Shown here piece by piece: positions 45,301 through 53,300 of a stretch of 64,000 bases of DNA. The notes under the pieces were generated by a model. That model made no database searches. It was given only the letters and a program-made list of their open reading frames with translations, and was not told the DNA's origin. The first letter of the stretch is position 1. Every line of letters starts with the position of its first letter. The translations under genes were made by a program, and so were the position numbers. The DNA comes from Candidatus Margulisiibacteriota bacterium. GTDB lineage: Bacteria; Margulisbacteria; WOR-1; JAKLHX01; JBAZKV01. Location: positions 58,244-122,243 of the forward strand of contig JBAZKV010000001.1 of the NCBI GenBank assembly GCA_041650635.1, written 5' to 3'.

Positions 45301-46719
45301 CATTGATATCGCATGCTCCGCTTCGGCCCTGCTTAAGGGGGTAAATCCCGAAAGCAGCTCTGTTCTTGTCTCTTTTATTGCGGCGGCAATAAGCGGATCA
45401 TCAAAAGTCCGGTACCTGAAAAAGTCATGCGGCGGAATAGTTCTGCTTTCCGAAGGATCTATGTCCAGGGAAAAGAGGCCTTCGGCTTGTTCGCTCATGA
45501 TAACGCCAGCCGCTCTCTGACTGTCGATGGCCAGGATCTTGCCCTTGCGGATGTTGAACTTTAGTGATTCCACATCGTAGCCGGCAGCTTCCAGAAGGCC
45601 GGCATTTGCTTCTATTTCCTGGATGGCTTTTGCCTTTTCAGCGTCGCTGGTCCCGTACGCCTGCAGGCCCATTACAAACTTTTCCGCCTGATCGGTCACT
45701 GCCTTCATGCGGCCGGCAATGGAATTTAATTGGGGATCGTCCATTGCTTTAAGCCTTGCCTCCCAGATGCCGGAAGCCAGTCCCTGTATTTCCGTCAGCA
45801 TTCCTTTGTAGGCTTCGATGTCGAGCTCTTTTATCCTTGCAAGCCCCTGCCTTGCAGCCTCATACCTCATCTTGGTCATAAGCCCCCAAACAGCCGCGGC
45901 AGACCGCCTGACGCTCGAAGCCAAAGACAGCGAAGCCTCCGGCCCCAGCCTCTTTGCCGCCATGCCGACAAGCATCTCCACCGCCGCGTCCTCATCAAGA
46001 GGAAGGGCAAAAAACACATCGATCACCGCGTCATCAAAAAGGGTGCCCGAGTCAATAAAGTCCTTAAAAAGGTCTCTTGCCTCCTGCTGCGAAAGGCTCC
46101 CCTCCGCTCTGTCCTTCCACATTTCCGCAAAACTCTTCCTGACATGGGGAACGGTTTCGCCGCTGTATTTGTATTGTCTTCCACCCAGCAGGTACGCGAT
46201 CGAGGCCTGTTCTTTGCTGGCGTTGTACAGATCAAGATATCGCGCAGCGTAAAAAAGATCTATGCCTTTTGCGGTAAGATACTTCCTTCCTTCGTGGGTT
46301 ATCCTAAGCGCATCGTTCCTCAGGTTCAAAGAATATGAGATGGGCCTTAAGCTTCTTATACAGTCTCTTACGGCGTCCTCGCTGTAATCGGCATTGATCA
46401 GGGCGGCAAGGTTCTCTTCCGTCATAAGCTCAAAGGCTTTTTCCCTGTCGCCGGACGCTATCCTCTCATTTATCAGCCTGATGATGCCTCTTGCCTTTAA
46501 GACTTCCTCATATTTGGCCTGAAGCGATCCACCTATGCCTAAAGGCGCCTGGCACGGTTCGGCAGGACATTGGTCCGTATTTCCACCGGGGGCAAGAGGC
46601 CGCTCAGCATCGGCAGGGGCCGCCGGCGCATCAGCGCCGGGAGTGCGCTGCAGTCTTTGCAGCCCGGCTCCCTGGCTTCCTTGTATATTTGAAGTTTCGC
46701 CGGCCATAACCTTTACCAT
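36346..46719 (-). CDS. Giant protein B2 of the A-B-C cassette
   Basis: 3457 residues of unknown function. There is no signal peptide; the first ~70 residues are Pro/Ala/Gly-rich. The N-terminal half is mostly helical, with coiled-coil-like stretches near residues 1290-1400. Hydrophobic patches occur around 1490-1520 and 1880-1910. An HExxE motif (DLLHEMVEIHLR) lies near residue 2490, a Pro/Ala linker at about 2550-2665, a strongly hydrophobic region at about 2715-2855, and a C-terminal domain shared with B1 (LPNWRWLL near 3113, IDRHEVIPRNLAQIY near 3150). The SecA-like motor of B1 is not seen. Start is uncertain: ATG 46719 abuts the GGGGG element, and ATG 46707 (3453 residues) is also plausible. 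Confidence 0.8.
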   Translation of the reverse strand: MVKVMAGETSNIQGSQGAGLQRLQRTPGADAPAAPADAERPLAPGGNTDQCPAEPCQAPLGIGGSLQAKYEEVLKARGIIRLINERIASGDREKAFELMTEENLAALINADYSEDAVRDCIRSLRPISYSLNLRNDALRITHEGRKYLTAKGIDLFYAARYLDLYNASKEQASIAYLLGGRQYKYSGETVPHVRKSFAEMWKDRAEGSLSQQEARDLFKDFIDSGTLFDDAVIDVFFALPLDEDAAVEMLVGMAAKRLGPEASLSLASSVRRSAAAVWGLMTKMRYEAARQGLARIKELDIEAYKGMLTEIQGLASGIWEARLKAMDDPQLNSIAGRMKAVTDQAEKFVMGLQAYGTSDAEKAKAIQEIEANAGLLEAAGYDVESLKFNIRKGKILAIDSQRAAGVIMSEQAEGLFSLDIDPSESRTIPPHDFFRYRTFDDPLIAAAIKETRTELLSGFTPLSRAEAEHAISMVEKGFWAFIIDVSEEKDDSGRRSRLTISLYLSKGNREIEQLCSSVHTLKDGSEAQSASEPNPFLMFVQKLISRINPAFSAVTGRIDNYTYEALRNLRSNPSYEGYFPDSQALQERRSLKPDDMTGDSLTRISEGVKPQTPRDISEQAEAARLAYLISTGSVFGQGSALLTGPNRRRILELAMSFLNTSPANLTRSTQDLSQDQKVQWRKRLVALRDKLLDEKGFDQDTASGRALAKIQRKLIFFCVIAEGVARGSITREDAVAEVEKYLEQARLNEENTRITDESDPSRILEQAGFRGPDEILKLAALGIEFRRFISQEELTLLREYNLSVADPLNRTTEDLFRSAGLKDGDIYDLKTLDLDPEYSRRLNETASIVGRIAGTGLTVDEVILAQNLAVMVPDGVQQDSAQRVVVQALGMAFAGIDADETRKGRYVEARTAAAETAERYTSLIRRQHDDFVFGSDFSNRLVDRIIIDGEALRAYEKMEFFKNSPVAYEMVAGPSGQGVRIKPGNLPDPSADGYRPDERTHTVERYAKEAPLSAIVSAISGTGYPLAGLPGVQSAGVSSYGREEVDPPVNEMCGAHIRAAARVFGGSNYLINGVLADDEEINLIRRLTEKDLTAILSRGTGTGALTAEERSLLIKVRQWCAGYQTLLSEEDVKALSSLSGGSKINDLGRMILARVSGFLKPFKQGLSEKEINDLNKFADLLEKKGSYILSLGPEERVEALFSGDPELSKLYYSVLNILKKIAYGLQTSLVMRDLVKKRDASQGFGATLLYAISSGNREAGIDASNLVQQMGAQSWLISLLKMHFFTDETVSRLKEIQTAIDSLRGGIKQLEGQIIALIRKQIREGRIKPKNEEEIKRLLSHLLYDTKEEIFLSEDFSALKEEIKNLKQRLVDAKKEMVRLEIEANKVYTYIFDGSIDKKLWDRLRTLPGIYNYSSYFRELFRVSDRTRLVDIDGHIIWDDLVQVVEEGMEASGGFNSFEVCVGEEHEVTRAKLAFQILLNGLDQDWKNINWLRTIAAAPGALSGGIWTAVQFLVGGALTGVRPEAGRRETGPSSYPQVIDSLFAERGFWSQAGSAFTRRLSQRGGYSQPVGSYLKQVVGYHDPARYFIGQLSGSAGDYFKAQNSVSGDDILAFIGLAENELIQIDRYGLGGKADELTKPTEPGLRYRQWHQYFEQLRRFAGELKEKGQSLVLFNPEHYEGVSKMSGGGFDSRYVLSVMLLDYLAIRGTLPQPAPPIELFDCPYQGFDPQTFVKDDGNSSFRVTHFVKGSIPGAALAAKTWDDVTNLFRSGFLKDGLQLSDLDDIGKSLGRGYLDTLVDWYYLIPLDIAAMFADYSSKAVNCLLNGDYDGFKKFSIEALKTVWHFLRWESGLELFRLIKDTARESQDPAEAFARLFTMLPILIGSAQISRATFGVGLTSVIDLIRVSARASRAGVELLRNGQLNRAGLRGLPEGTLRYIFEPLTEPFLNSYLWRKITGQNPERASLVGSRVVDIADLTLGNLFRGVRRLFGGSTGPQLTVTDIYGAEASLGEVLIEGGLRDLSPLERLGQGMRSAARRLFHEPLGSPRQLGLDAFFDSVDTFAREGLSRISGGRVLRANHVTLAGPQGAPSDVLRTVTRGLRTNTFDFVVQMSDPWPRQFSGNDLVVFDPAADNLGGQYTAERNYRIRFSDGKSVEIRGEYLTRLMLADTPEGLRAVREAIRTGQHGGVLPSLAQLELIRQGMGVHLSDLRFSLTEYGVVSMFNVRNAGGFVDRTPMYQLDLALRRAVDLAGDQFMTMDEAVRILRESSPALDLDMIERLRNLPDVVRQNIVNEFLGVFQRMREHISNHTDQRMMQRFVMFECPRLEALARAQRPAAAAAGAGEAAAPVAGGQPALRQPLLGLPDAPFAAAEELPLAADVPPEEGGARSGKLSRGQAATISLHGAAVDAAANAKIQTALDNLAQEQWFSEETRAKAAASGERAIRFKTVPDAKWPSSLEGGMVWKADGKGGYDVYIRASEFGSRNFESDLLHEMVEIHLRERGNAEGIHDVASEAGDLFERNGRPDARRPVSGVPSEEPLRVTNIEEVGRGGAAVQGSAEPARPASEPAARPAPGTATAPEPAPRPTAEAGTGAPARPAESAPATAEAARPAGQVSAEPARPASEPAARPSPEAPRTAAPASSAESGNAAAEVRAERALPGVPEAPNYRVRVLGELNTWGHIGRDVALLELLNVIGEGHLPVINEEFWVRQRNNLLFVAGLHYGPKLSMSLIKFLFPGLAARLGANPAMSAAWSRGLGLGMGVLFSALHGFNAGLEPGNNMGDSLRKVLAAEAAGFILGGGGHLLLAAITGGAEGASAAAGLGAGGVITGGSIIATGGICAIVAGAAFVGGEIAGTIHYYNVNKDNIQVLTQLEIERLNGVGIKAAANGWIAPTLRRGLDESNIQATLRLQASTVVLRRLENRLRQEEAGLGLEEFVAGFKANHLTGSWFFGVGGNRGKAARLLELASPRTEQEKEEKARLETELREVILKVLEEHPEKVYGILSPQVIQETINFSNDQSRLQQISYGCFQRRYRYYDPGFWNSTGADSKIANYGFMAQLNSLFAFKAATPDKRQGLRVQVSKMFGNEENSSSPRFRGDQDIIAFLDHNLPNWRWLLLPKSQGGDREAFAKLLPDIYRSEFVTRYMNRIDRHEVIPRNLAQIYIDNPGITCHPRDYWKTYQVSPSLSWEETARAGGQAGEVLLGAVEYCDAFLRRNLSAEDYTAYQNADPYKKPAYVERAKKKYAADCSAEIKKIKDIYYGDGGYFAKLGLMKDTFLNRGLEVSPQGKISMLRTINRSAFRQRLGDISDDNFEKLLSHLFLNAGEDYLMPNVSLIGALDAKLNGLKGQSVITEAQRATLAVLMRDLLLNKTEISWEELKTTNNEFALYISGCVKYLLSLYVARGTQVNISDDFVANMKALNGLTSNAVLNGGFISGLLDESTKQVNAELAQLRKGGGS
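38834..39058. repeat. 51-nt direct repeat in the B2 Pro/Ala linker
   Basis: Two 51-nt copies, 38834-38884 and 39008-39058, differ at three positions. They encode the AEPARPASEPAARP motif twice within the low-complexity linker, showing that the linker grows by internal duplication. Confidence 0.85.
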
Positions 46720-46734
46720 CCCCCTCTTATACGA

Positions 46735-46761
46735 TTATCGCAAAACCCGGAGCAGAATTTC
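46735..46761 (-). promoter_or_regulatory. Sigma-28-like promoter of B2
   Basis: Minus strand: GAAA at 46761-46758, 15-nt spacer, TGCGATAA at 46742-46735. It lies between the A2 stop codon (46763) and the B2 start, followed by an AGAGGGGG element that is also seen before A2 and B1. Confidence 0.75.
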
Positions 46762-46762
46762 G

Positions 46763-49588
46763 TCAAGCGGTCTTTTCTCTTATCACCAGCGCTCTGATCT
46801 TTTGAAGCGCCTGCTCTTCGAATGAATCCTGAGGCACATATCTCAAAAGAGCGTTGATCTTTGACTCCAATATGGCTTTATATATGGAACCGCCGATACT
46901 TTCCGCCTTGCTTTTTATCAATTTAAGGCTTTCTTCATCAGGACTTTGCCCGCCTTCCTGGGCCGATCTCAAAAGCATTTGTTCTATCCTGCCGATCCAA
47001 TCCTGTTCGCTGAGATCAAACACTTCTTTCTCGCTTGGCTCAAGCCCCGCCTTGTCCAATTCATTCATCACCCTGCACAGATCACCGGAAAAGAACCTTG
47101 GGGAAGACACCCTGTCCCTCCAGTAAGAATAAAAGGCCCTTCGCATGACATCGGCAGCCCTAAACTGTCTTACCTCCTGGAGTGGCTTCCCGTCGCGGCC
47201 CACCGATATCTTGACCGTTCTTATCGGCTCTGCGCTCGAAAGAACAGAAAGGTATGACCTCTTTTCGGCTTCTTCTTTTAGTTTATCAAACCTGTCAAAA
47301 TCCTGGTCGGTAAGGCGCCTTCCGTTAACGACCACTGAATTATGCTGTCTGACCCTTTCTACAATGGTATCAAGTGTGGACCTTCTATATCTTTCGGTCC
47401 CCATTACTGAAGGCAGGATACCGATCCTTGTTTGCTCGTATAAGGGAAGTTCTTCGCTGAGATTGGCTAGGATCACATCAAAAGCCCTCTTTACATGGCC
47501 GGATGCCCCTGCTTCGGCAAGCACGGCCGCAAGACTCTCTCCAAGCATTTCTTCCGACCCCGCCTTGTCCCTGGCTTTTACCGCCAATTCCCATAGCAGT
47601 TCCGTTTCTGCCCTCAGATCAACCTTTCCTTTTGTCCTGTTAAATATGAGTCCCAATATATACGAGAACTCCGGTTTGGTCAAGGAATACAGTTTGTGCT
47701 CAACCAGGTGAGTGACCCGACTGCCTAATTCGGCAGGGGCCCTGTCAATATAACCTGCCATGGGAGGGCGGCCTTCAGAAGCGTTCTGCCCCAGTATAAG
47801 CTTGGAAAAATCGCCTCCGAGCATGAGCTCTAACGGGTCAAGATCCTCTGTGTTTTTCCACGGGAACATGGCCGAATACAGCGATAAGCCGACATTTTTC
47901 CAGACAGCATTCACAACAATATCATCCGGGTCGGAGGCATCGCAGGCAAGCTCGACCGCCACATAATGCCCGGAGGCCTTCTCATCTGCCGTGTGGCAGC
48001 TGCCGCAACTGCTCTCTATAACACCGGGCGCCACTATATATTCCACGCTATCAACGGGAACTCCCAGCGCCGAGGCGGATGCCTCGGCGATCTGGACAAT
48101 GTCCGATTTTGAACCGTCCGGCTTTGGGTTTAACTCGGCCCTGTCTTTTATCAAGAAACAAAATCTCCGGATCCCCGGTATTTTGCCTTCGCGCTGTTTA
48201 TCATTCGCCATGACAAGGAGATCGTTAAGAGAAGAAACAACGGTGGAAGTGTCCCTGTTCATGCTTCCGATAAGCCCGTGCGTCCTAAGCACCTGCTCGG
48301 CCCTCTGCACCATAGGCCCCACATGCTCCTTCTTGTAGGCGGCAAGGGCGGCACGATACCTGTTTTGGGAATCAATAAGGGTTCTTTGTCCTGTAGGATC
48401 CAATAGTATTTCTAGTATTAAGCTCTTTTGAGCCTCAGTAAGGTTCAAACCCGGTATCCCCGCAAGCTTTTGAAGAAATCCTTCTTTATCTTCTTTTATC
48501 TCATCATAAAACTTTGGCCTGAGCACGCCCCTGTCATCTATGTACCCGCTGTCCCTCAACCATCCCCATATCCTCTTTGCATCTTCCCCTCCAACCCCTT
48601 CCACCTCAAGGTATCCCGCCAGCACTACTTTTAAATACTCTTCTCTAAACACCTGGTATTGCGGCGTCTTGCTTAACTCTATATTGATAACCCAGTAGCT
48701 TTCGCTCCTCTCCAGCGCGTTTGCCCTAGCCTCCATTACTATGTCCAAAAATGCATATATAGCATCCCTTGCCGCCGGCGTCTTCCCAGGAAATGCCGCA
48801 ACAAGACCCCTTTGCACCCGCTCAAAAAATGCTTCATCATTTATGATGCCCAGCAGCTCCTTAGTGTGCATCTTTTCCCTTATCCCCTCCGGAAGCATAG
48901 AACGGATAAGCCCTATGATCTTTCTGTCCTCCGTCCTCATCATTCTCATCTTCTCCTCCAGGGCTTTGTCCAGATTGATCTTTAGATATCCATCCACATC
49001 TCTGCTGAGCCCTCTCAGCCTCTCGGCCATCTTCTGATTCGCTCCTTCCTGATATATGTACTCACCGTTGTTCTCCCCCAGTCTTGTCCTACCCTGCGTC
49101 AATAGTTCCAGAACTCCATCAAATAAAAAGAATTCTCTTTCCTGGGTCATCGCCATGTTCCTGCTTATCTGCTTCCGGATATCATAAAACCTTTCCAGCC
49201 TTGCCCTGTCTTTTTCCCCAAGCAGCTTCTCGTACTCCTCCCATCCTTTACCAGAACCCTTGAACTCTTCTTCCACCAGCCTCACAAATGCCGCGTCTTC
49301 CAGGCTTATCATATATTTGCAGGAGCTTTCGTGATCGCTAAGGTTTATCCTGTACAATGTGTGGCTATTTCCGTCCGAAGTAACTACATCTATTGAGGGA
49401 ACCTCGTTCAACATTGACCCCAGCACCTGCGCACTTATTGCAACATCAAAGTTGGGCGCTTTCCCTGCCAGCAGTCTTTCCCTTAGTTGGCTTTGAGGAA
49501 GTTCCCGCGCCGATACCTTCCCGTCCTGATTGGGGTCCCTGAACCTGAGTTCGCGCCCCCCGTACACTATGGTGATGTATTCCCCCAT
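46763..49588 (-). CDS. Large helical protein A2 of the A-B-C cassette, EF-hand-like N-terminus
   Basis: 941 residues, no known family recognised. Residues 18-29 (DPNQDGKVSARE) fit a 12-residue EF-hand calcium loop with Asp1, Asn3, Asp5, Gly6 and Glu12. The remainder is charged and mostly helical; no signal peptide or membrane helix is seen. The C-terminal ~560 residues are homologous to the partial gene at 62304-64000, including RRAFYSYWRDRVSSPRF and a stretch around residues 379-419 that is identical at DNA level for 123 nt. A single CGSCH occurs near residue 530 but is not conserved in the paralogue. ATG 49588 follows an AGAGGGGGG ribosome binding site. Confidence 0.82.
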   Translation of the reverse strand: MGEYITIVYGGRELRFRDPNQDGKVSARELPQSQLRERLLAGKAPNFDVAISAQVLGSMLNEVPSIDVVTSDGNSHTLYRINLSDHESSCKYMISLEDAAFVRLVEEEFKGSGKGWEEYEKLLGEKDRARLERFYDIRKQISRNMAMTQEREFFLFDGVLELLTQGRTRLGENNGEYIYQEGANQKMAERLRGLSRDVDGYLKINLDKALEEKMRMMRTEDRKIIGLIRSMLPEGIREKMHTKELLGIINDEAFFERVQRGLVAAFPGKTPAARDAIYAFLDIVMEARANALERSESYWVINIELSKTPQYQVFREEYLKVVLAGYLEVEGVGGEDAKRIWGWLRDSGYIDDRGVLRPKFYDEIKEDKEGFLQKLAGIPGLNLTEAQKSLILEILLDPTGQRTLIDSQNRYRAALAAYKKEHVGPMVQRAEQVLRTHGLIGSMNRDTSTVVSSLNDLLVMANDKQREGKIPGIRRFCFLIKDRAELNPKPDGSKSDIVQIAEASASALGVPVDSVEYIVAPGVIESSCGSCHTADEKASGHYVAVELACDASDPDDIVVNAVWKNVGLSLYSAMFPWKNTEDLDPLELMLGGDFSKLILGQNASEGRPPMAGYIDRAPAELGSRVTHLVEHKLYSLTKPEFSYILGLIFNRTKGKVDLRAETELLWELAVKARDKAGSEEMLGESLAAVLAEAGASGHVKRAFDVILANLSEELPLYEQTRIGILPSVMGTERYRRSTLDTIVERVRQHNSVVVNGRRLTDQDFDRFDKLKEEAEKRSYLSVLSSAEPIRTVKISVGRDGKPLQEVRQFRAADVMRRAFYSYWRDRVSSPRFFSGDLCRVMNELDKAGLEPSEKEVFDLSEQDWIGRIEQMLLRSAQEGGQSPDEESLKLIKSKAESIGGSIYKAILESKINALLRYVPQDSFEEQALQKIRALVIREKTA
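48331..48453. repeat. Copy 1 of a 123-nt perfect repeat shared by A1 and A2
   Basis: Identical to 63878-64000, where it runs off the window edge, so the true repeat may be longer. It encodes part of NLTEAQKSLILEILLDPTGQ and the following residues. Flanking sequence diverges abruptly. Confidence 0.95.
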
Positions 49589-49607
49589 ACAACCCCCCTC
49601 TATACAT

Positions 49608-49634
49608 ATATCGACAAAAATTGGCCTGTATTTC
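49608..49634 (-). promoter_or_regulatory. Sigma-28-like promoter of A2
   Basis: Minus strand: GAAA at 49634-49631, 15-nt spacer, GTCGATAT at 49615-49608. The ATG at 49588 is 19 bases downstream with an AGAGGGGGG ribosome binding site between. Confidence 0.78.
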
Positions 49635-49666
49635 TTATTGGATAAGACAAAGATTAGAGATAAAGA

Positions 49667-50308
49667 TCACTGCATAGTATGCCCAAATCTAACAGCGTCC
49701 CTGAGAGGGACCCTTTGTCCGGGCCGGCCAAAAGGCACCACAAATTCATCACGAGATCCTTTTGCACATAGACCGAGCACTATGCCAAAAATATTCTGGA
49801 CAGGCAGAAACCCCCAGTGGCGGCTGTCGCTGGAAGTGTGCCGATTGTCTCCCATCACAAAATAGCTGCCAAAAGGAACTATCCCTTGTTCTGTTTCATC
49901 TCCGGCTATGCCGCAAACTCGTTTTATCTCCGCTAAATGGCTGTTGGGGTTCCAAAAAGCAATAATATCGCCTCTGCGCGGATATTCCGGGTCAAATCTG
50001 CCTCCCAGATACATCCTCTCGAGGCACCACACCCTGTCTTCCTCTTTAAGAACCGGGAACATGGAATTGTGAACAACTGAACCCACAAAAAACCTTGGGA
50101 ACGATTTGGTAATGAGCCTCTGCACAATGAGTTCCGGAGTGGTCAGATCTTTCAATCCAGGAATATAGCGCAACTCTCTGTCGCCAGAGCCGGACACGGC
50201 AAATTCCATTGCAAATCTGCCCATCGGTGTTCTCATAAAGCGAGGTAAAAATTTTTCCAATTTGCCTCGCCTGCTCCCAAGTAAGGACTTCAGTCTTACA
50301 CCGTGCAT
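49667..50308 (-). CDS. Signal peptidase I-like protease C1, no obvious membrane anchor
   Basis: A 213-residue S26-family protein paralogous to C2. Catalytic Ser82 lies in HNSMFPVL and Lys129 in LAEIKRVCGIAGDE; the family box GDNRHTSSDSRHWGFLP is intact, so the active site looks functional. The N-terminus (MHGVRLKSLLGSRRGKLEKF) is basic and lacks the transmembrane helix of ordinary LepB; the VGSVV stretch before Ser82 may only dip into the membrane. The C-terminal FGHTMQ is shared with C2 (FGHTLQ). It follows B1 by 74 bases with its own sigma-28-like promoter and no ribosome binding site. Confidence 0.86.
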   Translation of the reverse strand: MHGVRLKSLLGSRRGKLEKFLPRFMRTPMGRFAMEFAVSGSGDRELRYIPGLKDLTTPELIVQRLITKSFPRFFVGSVVHNSMFPVLKEEDRVWCLERMYLGGRFDPEYPRRGDIIAFWNPNSHLAEIKRVCGIAGDETEQGIVPFGSYFVMGDNRHTSSDSRHWGFLPVQNIFGIVLGLCAKGSRDEFVVPFGRPGQRVPLRDAVRFGHTMQ

Positions 50309-50319
50309 TGTTTGGCTTT

Positions 50320-50346
50320 ATATCGGCAGGAAGCAAAAGAAATTTC
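50320..50346 (-). promoter_or_regulatory. Sigma-28-like promoter of C1 (best match)
   Basis: Minus strand: GAAA at 50346-50343, 15-nt spacer, GCCGATAT at 50327-50320, identical to the SigD -10 consensus. It is 11 bases from the ATG at 50308, with no ribosome binding site. Confidence 0.82.
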
Positions 50347-50382
50347 AGGTTGTGTCTGAGCGGGAAAAGATCGGCTGGCGCT

Positions 50383-53300
50383 TTACATGCGCCCAAATTG
50401 CGCCCGCAGCGCTTGGATATTGCGTCTGTCGGCCAGCGCACCGTCTCTCTGCCCGGACAGGCGCTTTCTTTGGGCATACATGGTTTCAAGCTGCCTTTCC
50501 GCAAGAACCCTGCTGGCATGCATAATGACCCTTGGTGGGATATCCATAGTTGCAGCTGCTTTTTCGGCCACTTCAGAATTAAGGGAATTACATGTCCCAA
50601 ACCCGTTTATCTTTGACAAATGATTCATCAAAATCCCTGCATCACTGGAGGGATCCAACCCTTTGCCCCCCGCTCCCAGAATACGCTTAAGGACCGAGAT
50701 AACATTTTCATGAATATAATCGATCAGGTCTTTGTCCGCAAGGTTTGTAGGGTCAAGGAGTCTTTGCCCATTATCCGTCTTTATCCACCATTCCACCGAC
50801 TTAGTTGTCCCAGCCTGGGTTTTTACCCGTACTATGTTCACCCTGCCCCTGGTCACGGGGGCGTCGCTCAGAACACCGCAATCAATAAACATTGGGGAAG
50901 TCATTTCATGTTCTTCCAGAACACTCAAAACCTGGTCCGCCGCCTCCAAAAAAGAGCCCGGAACCGGCCCCTGCAATTTACCTTCGCTTATCAGCCTAAC
51001 CATAAAAGGTTTAAGCGTCTTTTCGTAAAAAAGCGCGGCATTCCTATTATAGTTGGGATCAGAAGGTTTTATCTCAATCCCGTCTATGAACAAGGCCGGC
51101 CTGCCGTCAAGAGATTTGACGGAAACCTGGGCCAAAGGCAAAGGAACTGGGACTGACCTGAGCATCTCTGCCGCTCTCTGGACCTGCGGTATCAAAGATC
51201 CGGTCAAAGAAACGGCATTAATGCTGTTGACAGGCCAGGTGCCGCGGTATGAGGAAGAAAGCTGTTTTGAAAGAAGGTCCATAATAACTCCCGCATCCCT
51301 AACAAACCTGCCGGCATTTGAACCCTCCGCCAATCCTCCAAGCCTGACAAATTCCTCGTATGTTTTTGCCTCTGCACATCCCAGGGAAAGGTTTTTGGCA
51401 AGCCCGGCGCCTTCAAGAACGCGGAATATTGGGACAAGGACATTGCGGTACAGCAGAAAGATCTCTTCTCCAAAGCCTTCTGCGGCTTTTCCTCCCCTAA
51501 AGATCTCTTCTCCCTTTTCGCCCATGGTAACTACTATTTCACTATGAATTTTCCCGTCCGGACCTTTTTTCTTTTCCCTGACTATGTTCAATTTGGCTCC
51601 CGCCATTAATTGCGAAACGTTAAAGAGCAGTGAACTGACGGACGACATCGAACTTCTGACCCCTTCGATATTGCGGTCTATCGCTGCCAGGTTTTGTTCG
51701 GCAGCCGTTATGTTCTTAGCCGTAACAGCAAGCGCATTATCACAAGCCTTTATTTGGATACTCTTTAACAAAGCCTGATGCTTCGCATCCGCCCACTTGA
51801 CATCGTCCGGTGTCTGCAGATAAGCCGCCCAGGATGAGTACTCGGGCTCGTCCTTTGTGGAAAGATTTTTAGAAATGAACTCGTTAATAATTCTTCTCTG
51901 TTCGGCCCGTCTTTTTTGCTCTTGGGGAGTAGTATAATTTCTCATGCCCTTTTGCGCAAAATACCGTTCCGGCGGTATGGTAAAGCCCGCAACTTTGCCA
52001 TTCTCTATCTTCAAAAGCGAGGGATCGTTAAAGTAAATAGCCGCAAGATTGATGGGGATGATCTCTCCACGGTCGATCTTCCCTGTATAACTCTGGATGG
52101 TCTGTGTTTTATATATGTGCGGTAGACAGCGCCTAAAAACCCCCCGGCCATTGTCCCTCCTGGGGTCGCTGTGCTGTTTCTTTAAAAGATACAGCCAGTT
52201 CGGCAGGCGCTCGTTCAGCCATTTTTCCACAGCCGCCTGGTTTGGGAATTTGCCGCTCAGCCTCGCCCTTTCAAAAGCCTCATCAATTATGCTCAGATCG
52301 CTTGGGAACCTTATGTACCCCTTGGAACCGTACATTGGCAGAAGGCGTCCGTCATCCGACATGTCAATGTCCACCGCAAAACTGTCCTGGGCCGTGGAGA
52401 ACATAAGCCTGTTGGCTATCTGGATCTGCCTTGCAGGCACATTTCTGGTATTAAAGAATTGATCCAATCCGGCAGTAACCTTTTGGCCATAACTTCCCCC
52501 TGTAATCCACCCGGAAAAAACAAGGCCGGCGGCCCTTCTTTTTGCGTTATTTTGCTCTTCCGCTGCCTCCCTGGCAAACCCGTCAAGCATCCTGTTCTGC
52601 TGAACGCCCAGGTATATTAAAGCCAGTTCTGCCGTTACCACTCCCCATGCAAGGGTGCCAACTGCCAAAGCCCCCGCGGCGGCCGCCGTTGAAGCGCCGG
52701 CCGATGCCCCGAACAATCCTTTAAGCCCCAGCAGCGACGCCCCCTGTCTTACTGCCCAGATGGCGGCAGCATTACCGGACAGGGCAACCGTGCTTTCCAC
52801 GAACAGGTTTGCAGCCTGTACCCTCTCAAGAAGTATGGGATCATCTTCATAAACAGAAAGGTCCACGTTAGCCAGAGGGAAAAGAAAGTCTGCGACAGCC
52901 CTTCCCGCTATCTCGCTCGGGTCCCAGGCGCGTTTCATTTCTGCAAGGGTAAGAAGGATTTCGCCCTGGGGCATATGGCTCAAAAACTCAAAGGAATCAT
53001 AAAGCCATCCCGCGCCTTCTTTTCCCGCCTTGGCCGCGGCAAGTCCCAAACCCAAGCCTATCGCGGAGCGCAGCCAGGGGATCGGTATCATCCTTGCGGC
53101 AGCCGCAGTAGACAATGCCCCCGTACCTGCCTTAAATAACCCGAACTCTGCAATGAACTGGTTGGCCGATCTTTCGTCTGTTATTCCCCTGAAAGCCCCC
53201 ATTCCAAAAACAAAATCTCCTGAAAGGTGCCCCAATCCGAATAACTCTGCCGTTTTCTGCTGGAATGTAAAGATCGAAACTCCGGTTATGTTATGCTTGG

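Noticed and set aside
47985..48005. CGSCH in A2, a potential c-type heme site
   Set aside because: It is single, in a large helical protein without a signal peptide, and the aligned region of A1 has no cysteines there.
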